This document shows, piece after piece, positions 1 to 8,099 of a stretch of 8,299 bases of DNA (the stretch's first letter is position 1; every line of letters starts with the position of its first letter). The notes under the pieces were generated by a model. That model had not been told where the DNA came from and made no database searches. It saw nothing but the letters and a program-made list of their open reading frames with translations. Source of the stretch: Actinomycetota bacterium (GTDB taxonomy: Bacteria > Actinomycetota > Actinomycetes > Nanopelagicales > Nanopelagicaceae); the NCBI GenBank assembly GCA_009701945.1, contig WLJF01000021.1:1-8299 (forward strand), written 5' to 3'. The translations under genes were made by a program, and so were the position numbers.

Positions 1-2169
1 GACGTCGATATTGCTTCGCGCCTTGTTGAGCAATTTCCCAAGAACATTCAATTCGTAACAATCCGCCGAGATACTCTAGAAACCGTTTACGCCACATTCG
101 CTTCACGTGGTGCGCTCTCAGTAGTCACCGCAAATGATCTCCAATTCTCTGACAATGAGATTGCAACTCTGGCAGCAATGCACAAATTAGATTATGAGGA
201 TTGCGAAATTCGGCAATCTCTCGAAGGAGCACATGGTTGGCCGGCAGCAGTTTCAATGCTTGTCTATCAAATATCTAAGAATAAGAAGCCGGTAGATTTT
301 GAGAAGTTGGTTTCATCTCAATCCGAACCTCTAAGGGCTTTAGCTTCATCCGTAATTAACTCACTTGATGATCAGACACGATCCCTGATTACTTCCCTTG
401 CTGTCGTTCAAGAATTTACCCATGAAATGGCTGAAGTTATCCTCGGCGATGATTATTCCTATGATGGTATTAACCAAATAGCACTTGATGGTAACTACTT
501 TTCTCAAACAGGATCTCCAGAGCAGAGCTTTGAATTTTCGACACTGGTGCGAGAAGTTCTTCTGACTGAGCTTCGAAAAGATAAGTACAAGAAGATGAGA
601 CTTCACTCGGCGCTTCTTGCATTTCATGAGAACCGTAACGAACCAAACCTCGCCTTAGAACACGCCTATCTTGCAGGCGATTTCGAGAAAGTCGCAGTTA
701 TTTTTCCTGATGCTGCTCGAATCTTGCAGGCAACGGGTCGAGGACGTGAGCTCATTCGCTGGTCCATCTTTGCCGGCGACAATTCAGAGTTAGGTCTACT
801 CAAGCGTGCGACCGTTGAACTGGCAGGACGATTAGCTAATCAAGAGTATGAATCAGTTTTCAGCATGATTGATCAGATGAATTTCGATGCGCAAGGTACG
901 GTGCTCGAAGGATTCATCAAGCAGCTCACTTATGGTTCCAGAGCGTACGTAGAAATGGCGTTAGGACGTTTTGATGAGTTCGATCAGAGTTATGCGATTG
1001 CGATGGCGAATAATGAAGGTCCAATTACATTTGGAATTGAAGAGCAGATTGGCTTATTGCGCCTGGCCGCGATGAAGAGCTTTATTCTGGATGAGACTGA
1101 ATCGGTAGAAGCGTTATATGAACAAGCGAAAGCACTAGCCAATAAATCTAAACTTCCCAATAACCACCTGTTGCTCTCATCTATGAATGCGATGGCGCTC
1201 TTTCAACGTGGCGACTACCGCAGAGCGTATGAAGCTGCCTCGGTTACCTATTCTCAATTCACAAAACGAGGCTATGTCGGAATCTTTGGACCGCTAGATT
1301 CGATGTTCATAATTGCGCGTTGCCATCTTGAATTTGCAAGACCTCGCGAGGCCTTTGAGGTCTTTGGACAGATCAGAAACCTAGGAGAGCAGTGGCAGCA
1401 ATGGGCTTGGCATTTCTTTGCCGACGGTTACTTTGCTCGTGATCTTGTTATGCGCGGGATGGTGACCGAGGCGCTCGACAATATTAAGCGGGCCAGAGAA
1501 CGGGCGAGTGAGATTGAATTTTCAGAAGGTCTGGTTTCAATTATTGATCTGAGCGAACTCTTCATTCGATTTACTGTTAAAGATAATGAACGCCTAGGGG
1601 CGCTCTTAGAACGTGCGCCGAAACTTCGATTTGTTCAACAGATAAGGCTTGCCTATGACGAGCGCATGGGCAAAAAATCGGTTCGAGAAGAAGTGAAGAA
1701 CCTTCCTGCGCGAACTCCTCGCGAAAAGATTTGGAAGCATCTCGCTGACGCTCACGAAGTAATTGATCAGGAGAATTTGGCGATGAAGGAGATGAAGAAG
1801 GCTCTCGAAATCGGAGCCACAGTAGGTGCGAAAGAAACTTTCCTTCGTCAATCATCGGAAATGGGGAACCTCATCTTGAAAATTGCCGGCCAGAATCCAA
1901 CTGTCTATCTTGAAGATCTAGCCTCTAGCGTTGCCGAGCGCATTAAGTCAGATGCCAACCGACCATCAGAATTCGCTTCATCGCTGACAAAGCGCGAACT
2001 TGAAGTCTTGCGACACCTTTCAACGGATCGCCCAATCAGTGCAATTGCAGCCTCACTTCATATCTCGCAAAATACGATGAAGACTCACCTCAAGAATTTG
2101 TACCGAAAGATGGAAGTAGATGGACGAGTTTCCGCTGTAGAAAAAGCCAAGGCTTACTTCATTCTCTAG
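1..2169 (+). CDS. MalT-like (LAL) LuxR-family transcriptional regulator, 5' truncated by window edge
   Basis: The reading frame is open from base 1 (722 codons visible) to TAG at 2167-2169, so the ATG at 178 is internal and the true start is upstream of the window. The C-terminal ~62 residues (bases 1981-2166) form a LuxR-type helix-turn-helix: LTKRELEVL opening, IAASLHIS helix, then NTMKTHLKNLYRKM recognition helix and the final AVEKAKAY helix. Near the visible N-terminus, LQFSDNEIATL followed by GWPAAVSMLVY matches the end of the STAND ATPase region of MalT-type regulators ('LRFT..E...L' and 'EGW.AGL'). The long middle is helix-rich and TPR-like, as in the ligand-sensing part of this family. 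Known family role: ATP-dependent, inducer-responsive activator of catabolic genes. The Walker A and B motifs would lie upstream, so ATP binding cannot be checked. The inducer and targets are unknown; position next to the pentose phosphate genes makes them candidate targets (inference only). Family call is firm. Confidence 0.9.
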   Translation, partial: DVDIASRLVEQFPKNIQFVTIRRDTLETVYATFASRGALSVVTANDLQFSDNEIATLAAMHKLDYEDCEIRQSLEGAHGWPAAVSMLVYQISKNKKPVDFEKLVSSQSEPLRALASSVINSLDDQTRSLITSLAVVQEFTHEMAEVILGDDYSYDGINQIALDGNYFSQTGSPEQSFEFSTLVREVLLTELRKDKYKKMRLHSALLAFHENRNEPNLALEHAYLAGDFEKVAVIFPDAARILQATGRGRELIRWSIFAGDNSELGLLKRATVELAGRLANQEYESVFSMIDQMNFDAQGTVLEGFIKQLTYGSRAYVEMALGRFDEFDQSYAIAMANNEGPITFGIEEQIGLLRLAAMKSFILDETESVEALYEQAKALANKSKLPNNHLLLSSMNAMALFQRGDYRRAYEAASVTYSQFTKRGYVGIFGPLDSMFIIARCHLEFARPREAFEVFGQIRNLGEQWQQWAWHFFADGYFARDLVMRGMVTEALDNIKRARERASEIEFSEGLVSIIDLSELFIRFTVKDNERLGALLERAPKLRFVQQIRLAYDERMGKKSVREEVKNLPARTPREKIWKHLADAHEVIDQENLAMKEMKKALEIGATVGAKETFLRQSSEMGNLILKIAGQNPTVYLEDLASSVAERIKSDANRPSEFASSLTKRELEVLRHLSTDRPISAIAASLHISQNTMKTHLKNLYRKMEVDGRVSAVEKAKAYFIL

Positions 2170-2174
2170 CGTCG

Positions 2175-2190
2175 TGCGATACTTCGCATG
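2175..2190 (+). promoter_or_regulatory. candidate extended -10 promoter for a leaderless GNAT transcript
   Basis: GATACT at 2178-2183 matches TATAAT at 4 of 6 positions, including A2 and T6. It is preceded by TGC (2175-2177), which fits an extended -10. Six bases separate it from the GTG at 2190, so transcription would begin at or next to the start codon. No Shine-Dalgarno sequence is visible before this GTG, which fits leaderless initiation as is common in Actinobacteria. The element overlaps a short inverted repeat (TGCGA, 4-base loop, TCGCA; 2175-2188). No convincing -35 was found. Inference from pattern only. Confidence 0.4.
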
Positions 2191-2756
2191 TGTACGAGAA
2201 GGCAATTGATACTCCGCGTTTAGAGCTCCACCATATTTCTGCACAAGGCATCATTGAGTTATACGAGAAAAAGAGTGATCTCACTGCTATTGCGGGCAGA
2301 GACTTCACAAACCCACACCAAAATCTTGTTAAAGAGAGCGGTCCATTGGGTTGGCGCGTCCCGCAGGTGAAAGTTGATCCCTCAGTAAACAAATGGTTTG
2401 TCAGATTTATAGTTCTCAAAGAGAGTAAGGAAATTATCGGCAGCATCAGTTTTCATGGAGTACCTGATTCCGAAGGAATGATGGAGATTGGCCTTGGCAT
2501 CGAAGAGGATTTTCAAGGCAAGGGTTATGCGAAGGAAGCTCTCAAAGGCATGTGGAGCTGGGTCTGCACCTTTCCTGAGGTAAAAACTCTGAGATACACC
2601 GTGAGCCCCGAGAACCTTCCATCAATCGCTGTGATTAACTACTTCGGATTTGAATACAAGGGCCAACAGATGGATGAGATCGATGGCCCTGAAAATATCT
2701 ACGAGATGAGCACTGCAGAATTCGTGGCGAAATGGGGGAGCAGCAATGAGCGATGA
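2190..2756 (+). CDS. GNAT-family N-acetyltransferase (RimJ/RimL-like)
   Basis: 188-residue protein beginning at GTG. It opens with TPRLELHHIS (residues 8-17), the usual first strand of the Acetyltransf_3 (RimJ/RimL-like) group. Motif A, the acetyl-CoA pyrophosphate loop, is EDFQGKGYAKEAL (residues 106-118; Q109-G110-K111-G112-Y113-A114). It is preceded by the EIGLGIE strand. NLPSIAVINYFGFEYKG (142-158) is motif B. Such enzymes move an acetyl group from acetyl-CoA to a protein N-terminus, lysine or small-molecule amine; which one cannot be told here. The start is chosen because TPRLEL needs only a short lead-in, the ATG at 2188 is out of frame and soon stops, and a candidate -10 lies six bases upstream. 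The last 11 bases overlap pgl and carry its ribosome binding site, so the two are probably translated together. No membrane segment or signal peptide. Confidence 0.85.
   Translation: MYEKAIDTPRLELHHISAQGIIELYEKKSDLTAIAGRDFTNPHQNLVKESGPLGWRVPQVKVDPSVNKWFVRFIVLKESKEIIGSISFHGVPDSEGMMEIGLGIEEDFQGKGYAKEALKGMWSWVCTFPEVKTLRYTVSPENLPSIAVINYFGFEYKGQQMDEIDGPENIYEMSTAEFVAKWGSSNER
2734..2740 (+). promoter_or_regulatory. Shine-Dalgarno sequence for pgl inside the GNAT gene
   Basis: GGGGGAG lies five bases before the ATG at 2746 and is within the 3' coding part of the upstream acetyltransferase gene. It supports the pgl start at 2746, despite the 11-base overlap, and suggests translational coupling. It is the clearest purine-rich binding site I saw upstream of any start in this window. 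Confidence 0.7.
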
Positions 2757-3477
2757 TTTTGATGCCATTGTTGGCGATATCGATGATGAACTCGATCTGA
2801 CCCTCTATGCAGATGCCACTGAACTCTCAGATGAGGTCACCGTTCAGATTCTTGCAGCCATTGAAAAGGGTTTGAAACTCAAGAGCCAATTTCATCTCGT
2901 TCTCACCGGCGGAACGCTGGGCGTGCAGATCTCTGAAGCACTTGTCAATGAATTTAATGCCGACCCAGATGGTTTTGCAGGACTTCACATCTGGTGGAGC
3001 GATGAACGCTTTGTTCAAGGCGATAGCGTCGAGCGCAACGCATTTCCCTTCCATGGAACAGTTACCAACACAGCGGTAGTTATCCACGAAGTGTTGGCAT
3101 CTGATGTTGCCAAAAGTGTTGAGGAAGCAGTCAGTGATTACGAGTTAGCTCTTGAAAACGTTGATATAGATCTCAATATTTTGGGACTAGGCCCTGATGG
3201 CCACGTGGCATCCCTCTTTCCTGGCTTAGCTGATGTGGATGATCATCGCCGAATCTTTGCGATTACTGATTCACCAAAGCCACCTGCTGTGAGAGTTTCA
3301 TTTACGATGTCATTGATTAATAGTGCACACGAGGTATGGATTGTTGCTGCGGGCGAAAGTAAAGCTGATGCAGTGACAAAAATTATTGAAGGAGATCTTT
3401 CAATACCAGCGAGTTATGTTCGAGGTCATTCGCATACTCGTCTAATTGTTGATACAGAAGCCTTCTTTTCAGAGTAA
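2746..3477 (+). CDS. pgl: 6-phosphogluconolactonase (DevB type)
   Basis: 243 residues, normal for the DevB/Pgl family (about 230-260). It hydrolyses 6-phospho-D-glucono-1,5-lactone to 6-phosphogluconate in the cytosol, the second step of the oxidative pentose phosphate pathway. Visible motifs: glycine loop LVLTGGTLG (51-59) for the phosphate, WWSDERFV (83-90), ERN (96-98), the signature LGLGPDGHVASLFPG (146-160) with catalytic His153, and RVSFTMSLIN (183-192) followed by AAGESKADAV (201-210). The acidic N-terminal ~20 residues are extra to the core fold. The ATG is supported by a strong ribosome binding site. It overlaps the acetyltransferase gene by 11 bases and is followed, after 98 bases, by gnd and zwf, which encode the flanking pathway steps; this supports the functional call. 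Confidence 0.95.
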   Translation: MSDDFDAIVGDIDDELDLTLYADATELSDEVTVQILAAIEKGLKLKSQFHLVLTGGTLGVQISEALVNEFNADPDGFAGLHIWWSDERFVQGDSVERNAFPFHGTVTNTAVVIHEVLASDVAKSVEEAVSDYELALENVDIDLNILGLGPDGHVASLFPGLADVDDHRRIFAITDSPKPPAVRVSFTMSLINSAHEVWIVAAGESKADAVTKIIEGDLSIPASYVRGHSHTRLIVDTEAFFSE

Positions 3478-3575
3478 TTTCACCTAAAATTCGCCTGAAT
3501 TCGGATGGATGACCAATCACGCGTTAGACTACGAACCTCAACGTTGAGCGTTTTCTACAACGAATAGGCATATTC
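3478..3575 (+). promoter_or_regulatory. pgl-gnd intergenic region with candidate promoter
   Basis: This 98-base gap is the longest non-coding stretch in the window. It holds no ORF of note and no hairpin followed by a T run, so read-through from pgl is possible. TAGACT at 3525-3530 is a plausible -10 hexamer and is identical to the one proposed upstream of the hydrolase gene at 7221. With the same six-base spacing, transcription would start near 3537, giving a ~39-base leader for gnd. No good -35 is visible (TTCGGA at 3500-3505 is weak). AGG at 3566-3568 is the only, weak, ribosome binding site candidate before the ATG. Confidence 0.4.
3537..3548. promoter_or_regulatory. 12-base perfect palindrome, candidate operator upstream of gnd
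   Basis: CTCAACGTTGAG is a perfect palindrome centred 33 bases before the gnd ATG. It lies directly after the candidate -10 (3525-3530), so a protein bound here would block transcription start. The AACGTT core with a central CG pair resembles half-site junctions of LacI-family operators (for example PurR-type sites), but the cognate regulator is unknown. A 12-base palindrome can occur by chance, so this rests mainly on its position. Confidence 0.4.
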
Positions 3576-4553
3576 ATGGCAACTACGAATTTCGGAATGG
3601 TCGGCCTAGGCCGCATGGGCGCAAATATCGTCCGTCGCCTTGCACTCCATAACATCACATCTGCTGTCTATGACGTCAGCCCTGATGCCGTAAAGACTCT
3701 TGCTGCCGAAGGTGCAATCGGTGCAACCGATATGGCACACCTTGCCTCACAACTTTCAACACCTCGCACAATCTGGATCATGGTGCCTGCAGCCGTTACT
3801 GATTCAACAATTGCATCACTGGCTGAACATCTCTCACCAGGGGATACCGTCATCGATGGTGGAAATAGTTATTACAAGAACGATTTGAAGAACGCCGAGT
3901 TTTTGAAGGCCAAGGGAATCAACTTCGTTGATGTTGGAACTTCAGGTGGTGTCTATGGACTTGAGCGTGGTTACTCACTGATGATCGGTGGTGATGACGC
4001 TGTTGTGAAGTCACTAGATCCCATCTTTAAAGCACTCTGTCCTGGAGTTGAATCAGCGGAGCGCACACCAGGTCGTACCGGTGAACCACAGCAAGCTGAA
4101 TACGGATATTTGCATTGCGGTTCAGTTGGTTCTGGCCACTTCGTAAAGATGATTCACAATGGAATCGAATACGGAATGATGGCGGCATTCGCAGAAGGCC
4201 TTGCAATCTTTGAAGCAGCAGATGAGATGACTCCTGCATACGATCTTGATATCCCGGCAATCACCGAAGTCTGGCGCCGCGGAAGCGTTGTTGCTTCATG
4301 GCTACTAGATCTCACAGCGCAAGCACTTGTTGAATCTAAGGAACTGAAAGAATATTCAACTGAAGTCAGCGATAGCGGTGAAGGTCGCTGGACTGTTCAG
4401 GCGGCAATTGAAGCTGGAATTCCAGCGCACGTCTTGAGCGCATCGCTCTATGCGCGCTTTGCTTCCCGCAACAATGATGAATTTGCCAACCGAGTATTGA
4501 GTGCGATGCGCTATAAATTCGGTGGCCATAACGAGAAGCCACAGGCTAAGTAA
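3576..4553 (+). CDS. gnd: 6-phosphogluconate dehydrogenase, decarboxylating (short form, probably NAD+-preferring)
   Basis: Oxidatively decarboxylates 6-phosphogluconate to ribulose-5-phosphate and CO2. At 325 residues it belongs to the short-form family (about 300-340, like Gnd2 of Mycobacterium tuberculosis), not the ~470-480-residue form. Visible: dinucleotide loop G10-L-G12-R-M-G15; second strand ending VYD with Asp33; DGGN (94-97); substrate loop [12 protein letters not shown] (121-132); catalytic Lys191 and Glu198 in [13 protein letters not shown] (188-200); and the C-terminal all-helical part with SDSGEGRW (265-272) and SLYARFASR (290-298). Asp33 falls where NADP-dependent long forms carry Asn-Arg-Thr. 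An acid there normally binds the ribose of NAD+ and repels the 2'-phosphate of NADP+, so NAD+ use is inferred. It ends in a TAATG overlap with zwf, indicating one transcript. Confidence 0.95.
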   Translation: MATTNFGMVGLGRMGANIVRRLALHNITSAVYDVSPDAVKTLAAEGAIGATDMAHLASQLSTPRTIWIMVPAAVTDSTIASLAEHLSPGDTVIDGGNSYYKNDLKNAEFLKAKGINFVDVGTSGGVYGLERGYSLMIGGDDAVVKSLDPIFKALCPGVESAERTPGRTGEPQQAEYGYLHCGSVGSGHFVKMIHNGIEYGMMAAFAEGLAIFEAADEMTPAYDLDIPAITEVWRRGSVVASWLLDLTAQALVESKELKEYSTEVSDSGEGRWTVQAAIEAGIPAHVLSASLYARFASRNNDEFANRVLSAMRYKFGGHNEKPQAK

Positions 4554-5941
4554 TGAAGGCAGATGCCTTAGTTCTATTTGGCGCGACCGGAGATTTAGCA
4601 AAGAAGAAGCTCTTTCCAGCTCTCTATGACCTTGAAGATTTAGGTGAATTGGATGTAAAGATCTTTGGCGTTGCATCCTCCAAGTGGACCCAGGATGTCT
4701 TTAAAGAGAATGTGGAAAGTGCAGTCCGTGCTCGTAAGCCCGATGTAGATGAAAAGGCCCTTGCTAAGTTACTCAGTGAAATGCAGCTGATTGTCGGCGA
4801 CTATGAAGATCCACAGACCTTCGTTGATCTCGCTGAAGCAATCAAAGATTTCAAACTACCCGTCATCTACTTAGCAATTGCACCTGAGTACTTTGCCCGC
4901 ATCACAGAAGCACTTGCCACTGTTGGCATCACTCGTCGTGCCCGTGTTGTTGTGGAAAAGCCTTTTGGTCGTGACCTTGAAAGTGCACGCGCCCTCGACT
5001 CAGAGCTCAAGAAATTACTTCCAGAAGATCAGATTTATCGCATCGATCACTACCTTGGAAAAGAGGCGGTAGAAGATCTATTGGTATTCCGCTTCGCCAA
5101 TACCCTCTTTGAGCCTGTGTGGAATCGAAACTATGTATCAAACATCCAGATCACGATGGCAGAGAACTTCGGCATCGATGGTCGAGGAAAGTTCTATGAC
5201 GGAGTCGGTGCAACACGCGATGTGCTGCAAAACCATATCCTTCAAGTGTTAACGATGCTCACTATGGAACCGCCTATCGATATGGGTTCTGAGTCGATGC
5301 AGAATGAAAAAATCAAAGTTCTCTCCGCTATTCGCGATATCAATAAGAATGATGTTGTCCGCGGGCAATTTGAAGGATTCCTCGATGAAGAGGGCGTAGC
5401 TGAGAATTCAGATACGGAAACCTTTGTTGCGATGAAATTGTTTATCGATAACTGGCGCTGGGCAGGAGTTCCTATCTACCTGCGCACCGGTAAGAAGATG
5501 CCTGAGACGGTCCTTGAAGTTATTGTTGAATTTAAGCAACCACCACGTGCGCTCTTTGGGAAGAGCGAATCCAATCAAGTGCGATTCCGCCTTGGCGCTA
5601 AAGATGGCGTGGATATCTCACTTCAGGCGAAGAAACCTGGAACTAAGTTAATAACAGAGACTGTTGATCTCTCCGTAGAGTTCGTTGCCGAGTTCGGCGA
5701 TCGCCAAGGTCCATATGAGCGACTACTACGCGCTGCAATGCTTGGTGATCACTTCCGCTTTACTCGTATTGATGCTGTTCTGCACTCATGGCAGATTTTG
5801 GAAGATCTCTTAAAGAATCCAAATCCAGTAATCCAATATGAAGGTGGTTCATGGGGACCAGCAGAGGCTCAGGATCTCATTCCTGGTGGATGGTCTCCTG
5901 TGGGTAGTGAAGCTGAAAATCTTAAAGATCTACACCACTAA
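4553..5941 (+). CDS. zwf: glucose-6-phosphate 1-dehydrogenase (Zwf1-like)
   Basis: Oxidises glucose-6-phosphate to 6-phosphogluconolactone, the first step of the oxidative pentose phosphate pathway. 462 residues, slightly under the usual ~490. Motifs: coenzyme loop [10 protein letters not shown] (10-19), EKPFGRD (135-141), active-site RIDHYLGKE (163-171; Asp165, His166, Lys170), [18 protein letters not shown] (211-228; general base His228) and substrate loop RTGKK (311-315). The wording of [30 protein letters not shown] and GDHFRF...SWQI resembles the Zwf1 (Rv1121) branch as I recall it. In Mycobacterium tuberculosis that gene also neighbours gnd2. After strand two the sequence is GVASSKW (39-45): Ser42-Ser43 replace the arginine of the NADP-specific consensus (GxARR/GTAR), so cofactor use may be NAD+ or dual (inference). 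The start shares one base with the gnd stop. No opcA follows; the operon ends at the terminator at 5962. Confidence 0.96.
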   Translation: MKADALVLFGATGDLAKKKLFPALYDLEDLGELDVKIFGVASSKWTQDVFKENVESAVRARKPDVDEKALAKLLSEMQLIVGDYEDPQTFVDLAEAIKDFKLPVIYLAIAPEYFARITEALATVGITRRARVVVEKPFGRDLESARALDSELKKLLPEDQIYRIDHYLGKEAVEDLLVFRFANTLFEPVWNRNYVSNIQITMAENFGIDGRGKFYDGVGATRDVLQNHILQVLTMLTMEPPIDMGSESMQNEKIKVLSAIRDINKNDVVRGQFEGFLDEEGVAENSDTETFVAMKLFIDNWRWAGVPIYLRTGKKMPETVLEVIVEFKQPPRALFGKSESNQVRFRLGAKDGVDISLQAKKPGTKLITETVDLSVEFVAEFGDRQGPYERLLRAAMLGDHFRFTRIDAVLHSWQILEDLLKNPNPVIQYEGGSWGPAEAQDLIPGGWSPVGSEAENLKDLHH

Positions 5942-7228
<1,287 letters not shown>

Positions 7229-7232
7229 CTAA

Positions 7233-8099
7233 ATGCCTCAATTTAAACTCAAAGATGGTCGTGAATTAGAGATTGCCGATAATGGAATCAATTCTGAGAG
7301 CGCGATTGTTTTCCACCATGGAACGCCAGGCCATGCAAGCTCATGGACTGATTGGCTTGAGTCAGCAGCAACTGCAGGTATTCGCGCTATTGCATATAGC
7401 CGTGCGGGATATGGAACTAGTGATCGCAATCCAGGTCGCAGCGTGATTAATGTGAACTCTGATATTGCTCAGGTGCTGGATGCAAAGAACATCACTAAGT
7501 TTGTATCCATCGGTTGGTCTGGCGGAGGTCCACATTGCCTTGCCAATACATTTGAACCGCGCAACGTTGGCGCTATTTCTCTCGCTGGTGTTGGTGCATT
7601 TGGTGTGGATGATCTTGATTTCCTTGAAGGTATGGGACCTGAGAACCATGATGAATTTGGTGCAGCCCTCAAAGGTGAAGCAGTCATTGATCAGTGGATG
7701 AATGACAATGCTGGGCCGATGAAATCTGTAACAGGAAATGACATCATCGAAGCATTTGGTGGTCTCATCGGAGATGCCGATAAGGCAGTTCTCGAAGGTG
7801 GAGAAGCTGATGCAATGGCAGCTTCAATGCGAAGCGCACTTGCTGTCAGCTTCGATGGATGGATCGATGATGACTTAGTCTTTGTGAAGAAGTGGGGATT
7901 TGAATTAGAGTCAATCACCAAACCTGTCTTCTTATGGCAGGGAGATGATGATTTCATGGTTCCTCATGCTCACTCTTACTGGCTTGAAAAACACATTCCC
8001 ACTGCAACACTTTCCTTCAAGCCCGGAGAAGGTCACATATCTCTGACAGTTAGATATCGCAAAGAAATTTTGGCGCAGGCACAGGGCCTTTTGAAGTAA
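7233..8099 (+). CDS. alpha/beta-fold hydrolase of unknown substrate
   Basis: 288 residues, a normal length for a cytosolic alpha/beta hydrolase; no signal peptide or membrane segment is visible. The oxyanion-side motif is HHGTPGHASSW (28-38). YSRAGYGTSDR (55-65) matches the D/S-R-x-G-Y-G-x-S turn. The nucleophile elbow is G94-W-S96-G-G98, the acid is probably Asp240 in GDDDFMVP (237-244), and the base is His268 in GEGHIS (265-270). The complete Ser-Asp-His triad indicates an active esterase or peptidase-like hydrolase. The roughly 100 residues between elbow and acid (about 121-225) would contain the cap domain that sets the substrate, which I cannot name. The ATG at 7233 is supported by a -10 element six bases upstream and by divergence from tgt. 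TAA is immediately followed by the ATG of an MFS transporter, so the two are probably co-transcribed. Confidence 0.87.
   Translation: MPQFKLKDGRELEIADNGINSESAIVFHHGTPGHASSWTDWLESAATAGIRAIAYSRAGYGTSDRNPGRSVINVNSDIAQVLDAKNITKFVSIGWSGGGPHCLANTFEPRNVGAISLAGVGAFGVDDLDFLEGMGPENHDEFGAALKGEAVIDQWMNDNAGPMKSVTGNDIIEAFGGLIGDADKAVLEGGEADAMAASMRSALAVSFDGWIDDDLVFVKKWGFELESITKPVFLWQGDDDFMVPHAHSYWLEKHIPTATLSFKPGEGHISLTVRYRKEILAQAQGLLK

Noticed and set aside
2175..2188. Inverted repeat TGCGA-TACT-TCGCA after the regulator stop codon as a terminator
   Set aside because: The stem is only five pairs and is not followed by a T run; the overlap with a candidate -10 is a better explanation.
2796..2923. Pgl glycine loop TGGTLG differing from the SGGSTP form
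   Set aside because: Actinobacterial DevB proteins commonly have TGGxxG-type loops; all other signature residues are normal.
3488..3503. AATTCG repeated 10 bases apart, and AATTC-GCCT-GAATT stem, after the pgl stop
   Set aside because: The units are six bases or fewer with no T run; too short to call a terminator or operator in AT-rich intergenic DNA.
4027..4676. Minus-strand open frames opposite gnd and zwf
   Set aside because: They are antisense to conserved enzyme-coding sequence and show low-complexity basic or Ser/Leu-rich translations typical of shadow frames.
7562..7569. Second CAACGTTG palindrome
   Set aside because: It lies inside hydrolase coding sequence and the flanking bases do not extend the symmetry to CTCAACGTTGAG, so chance is likely.
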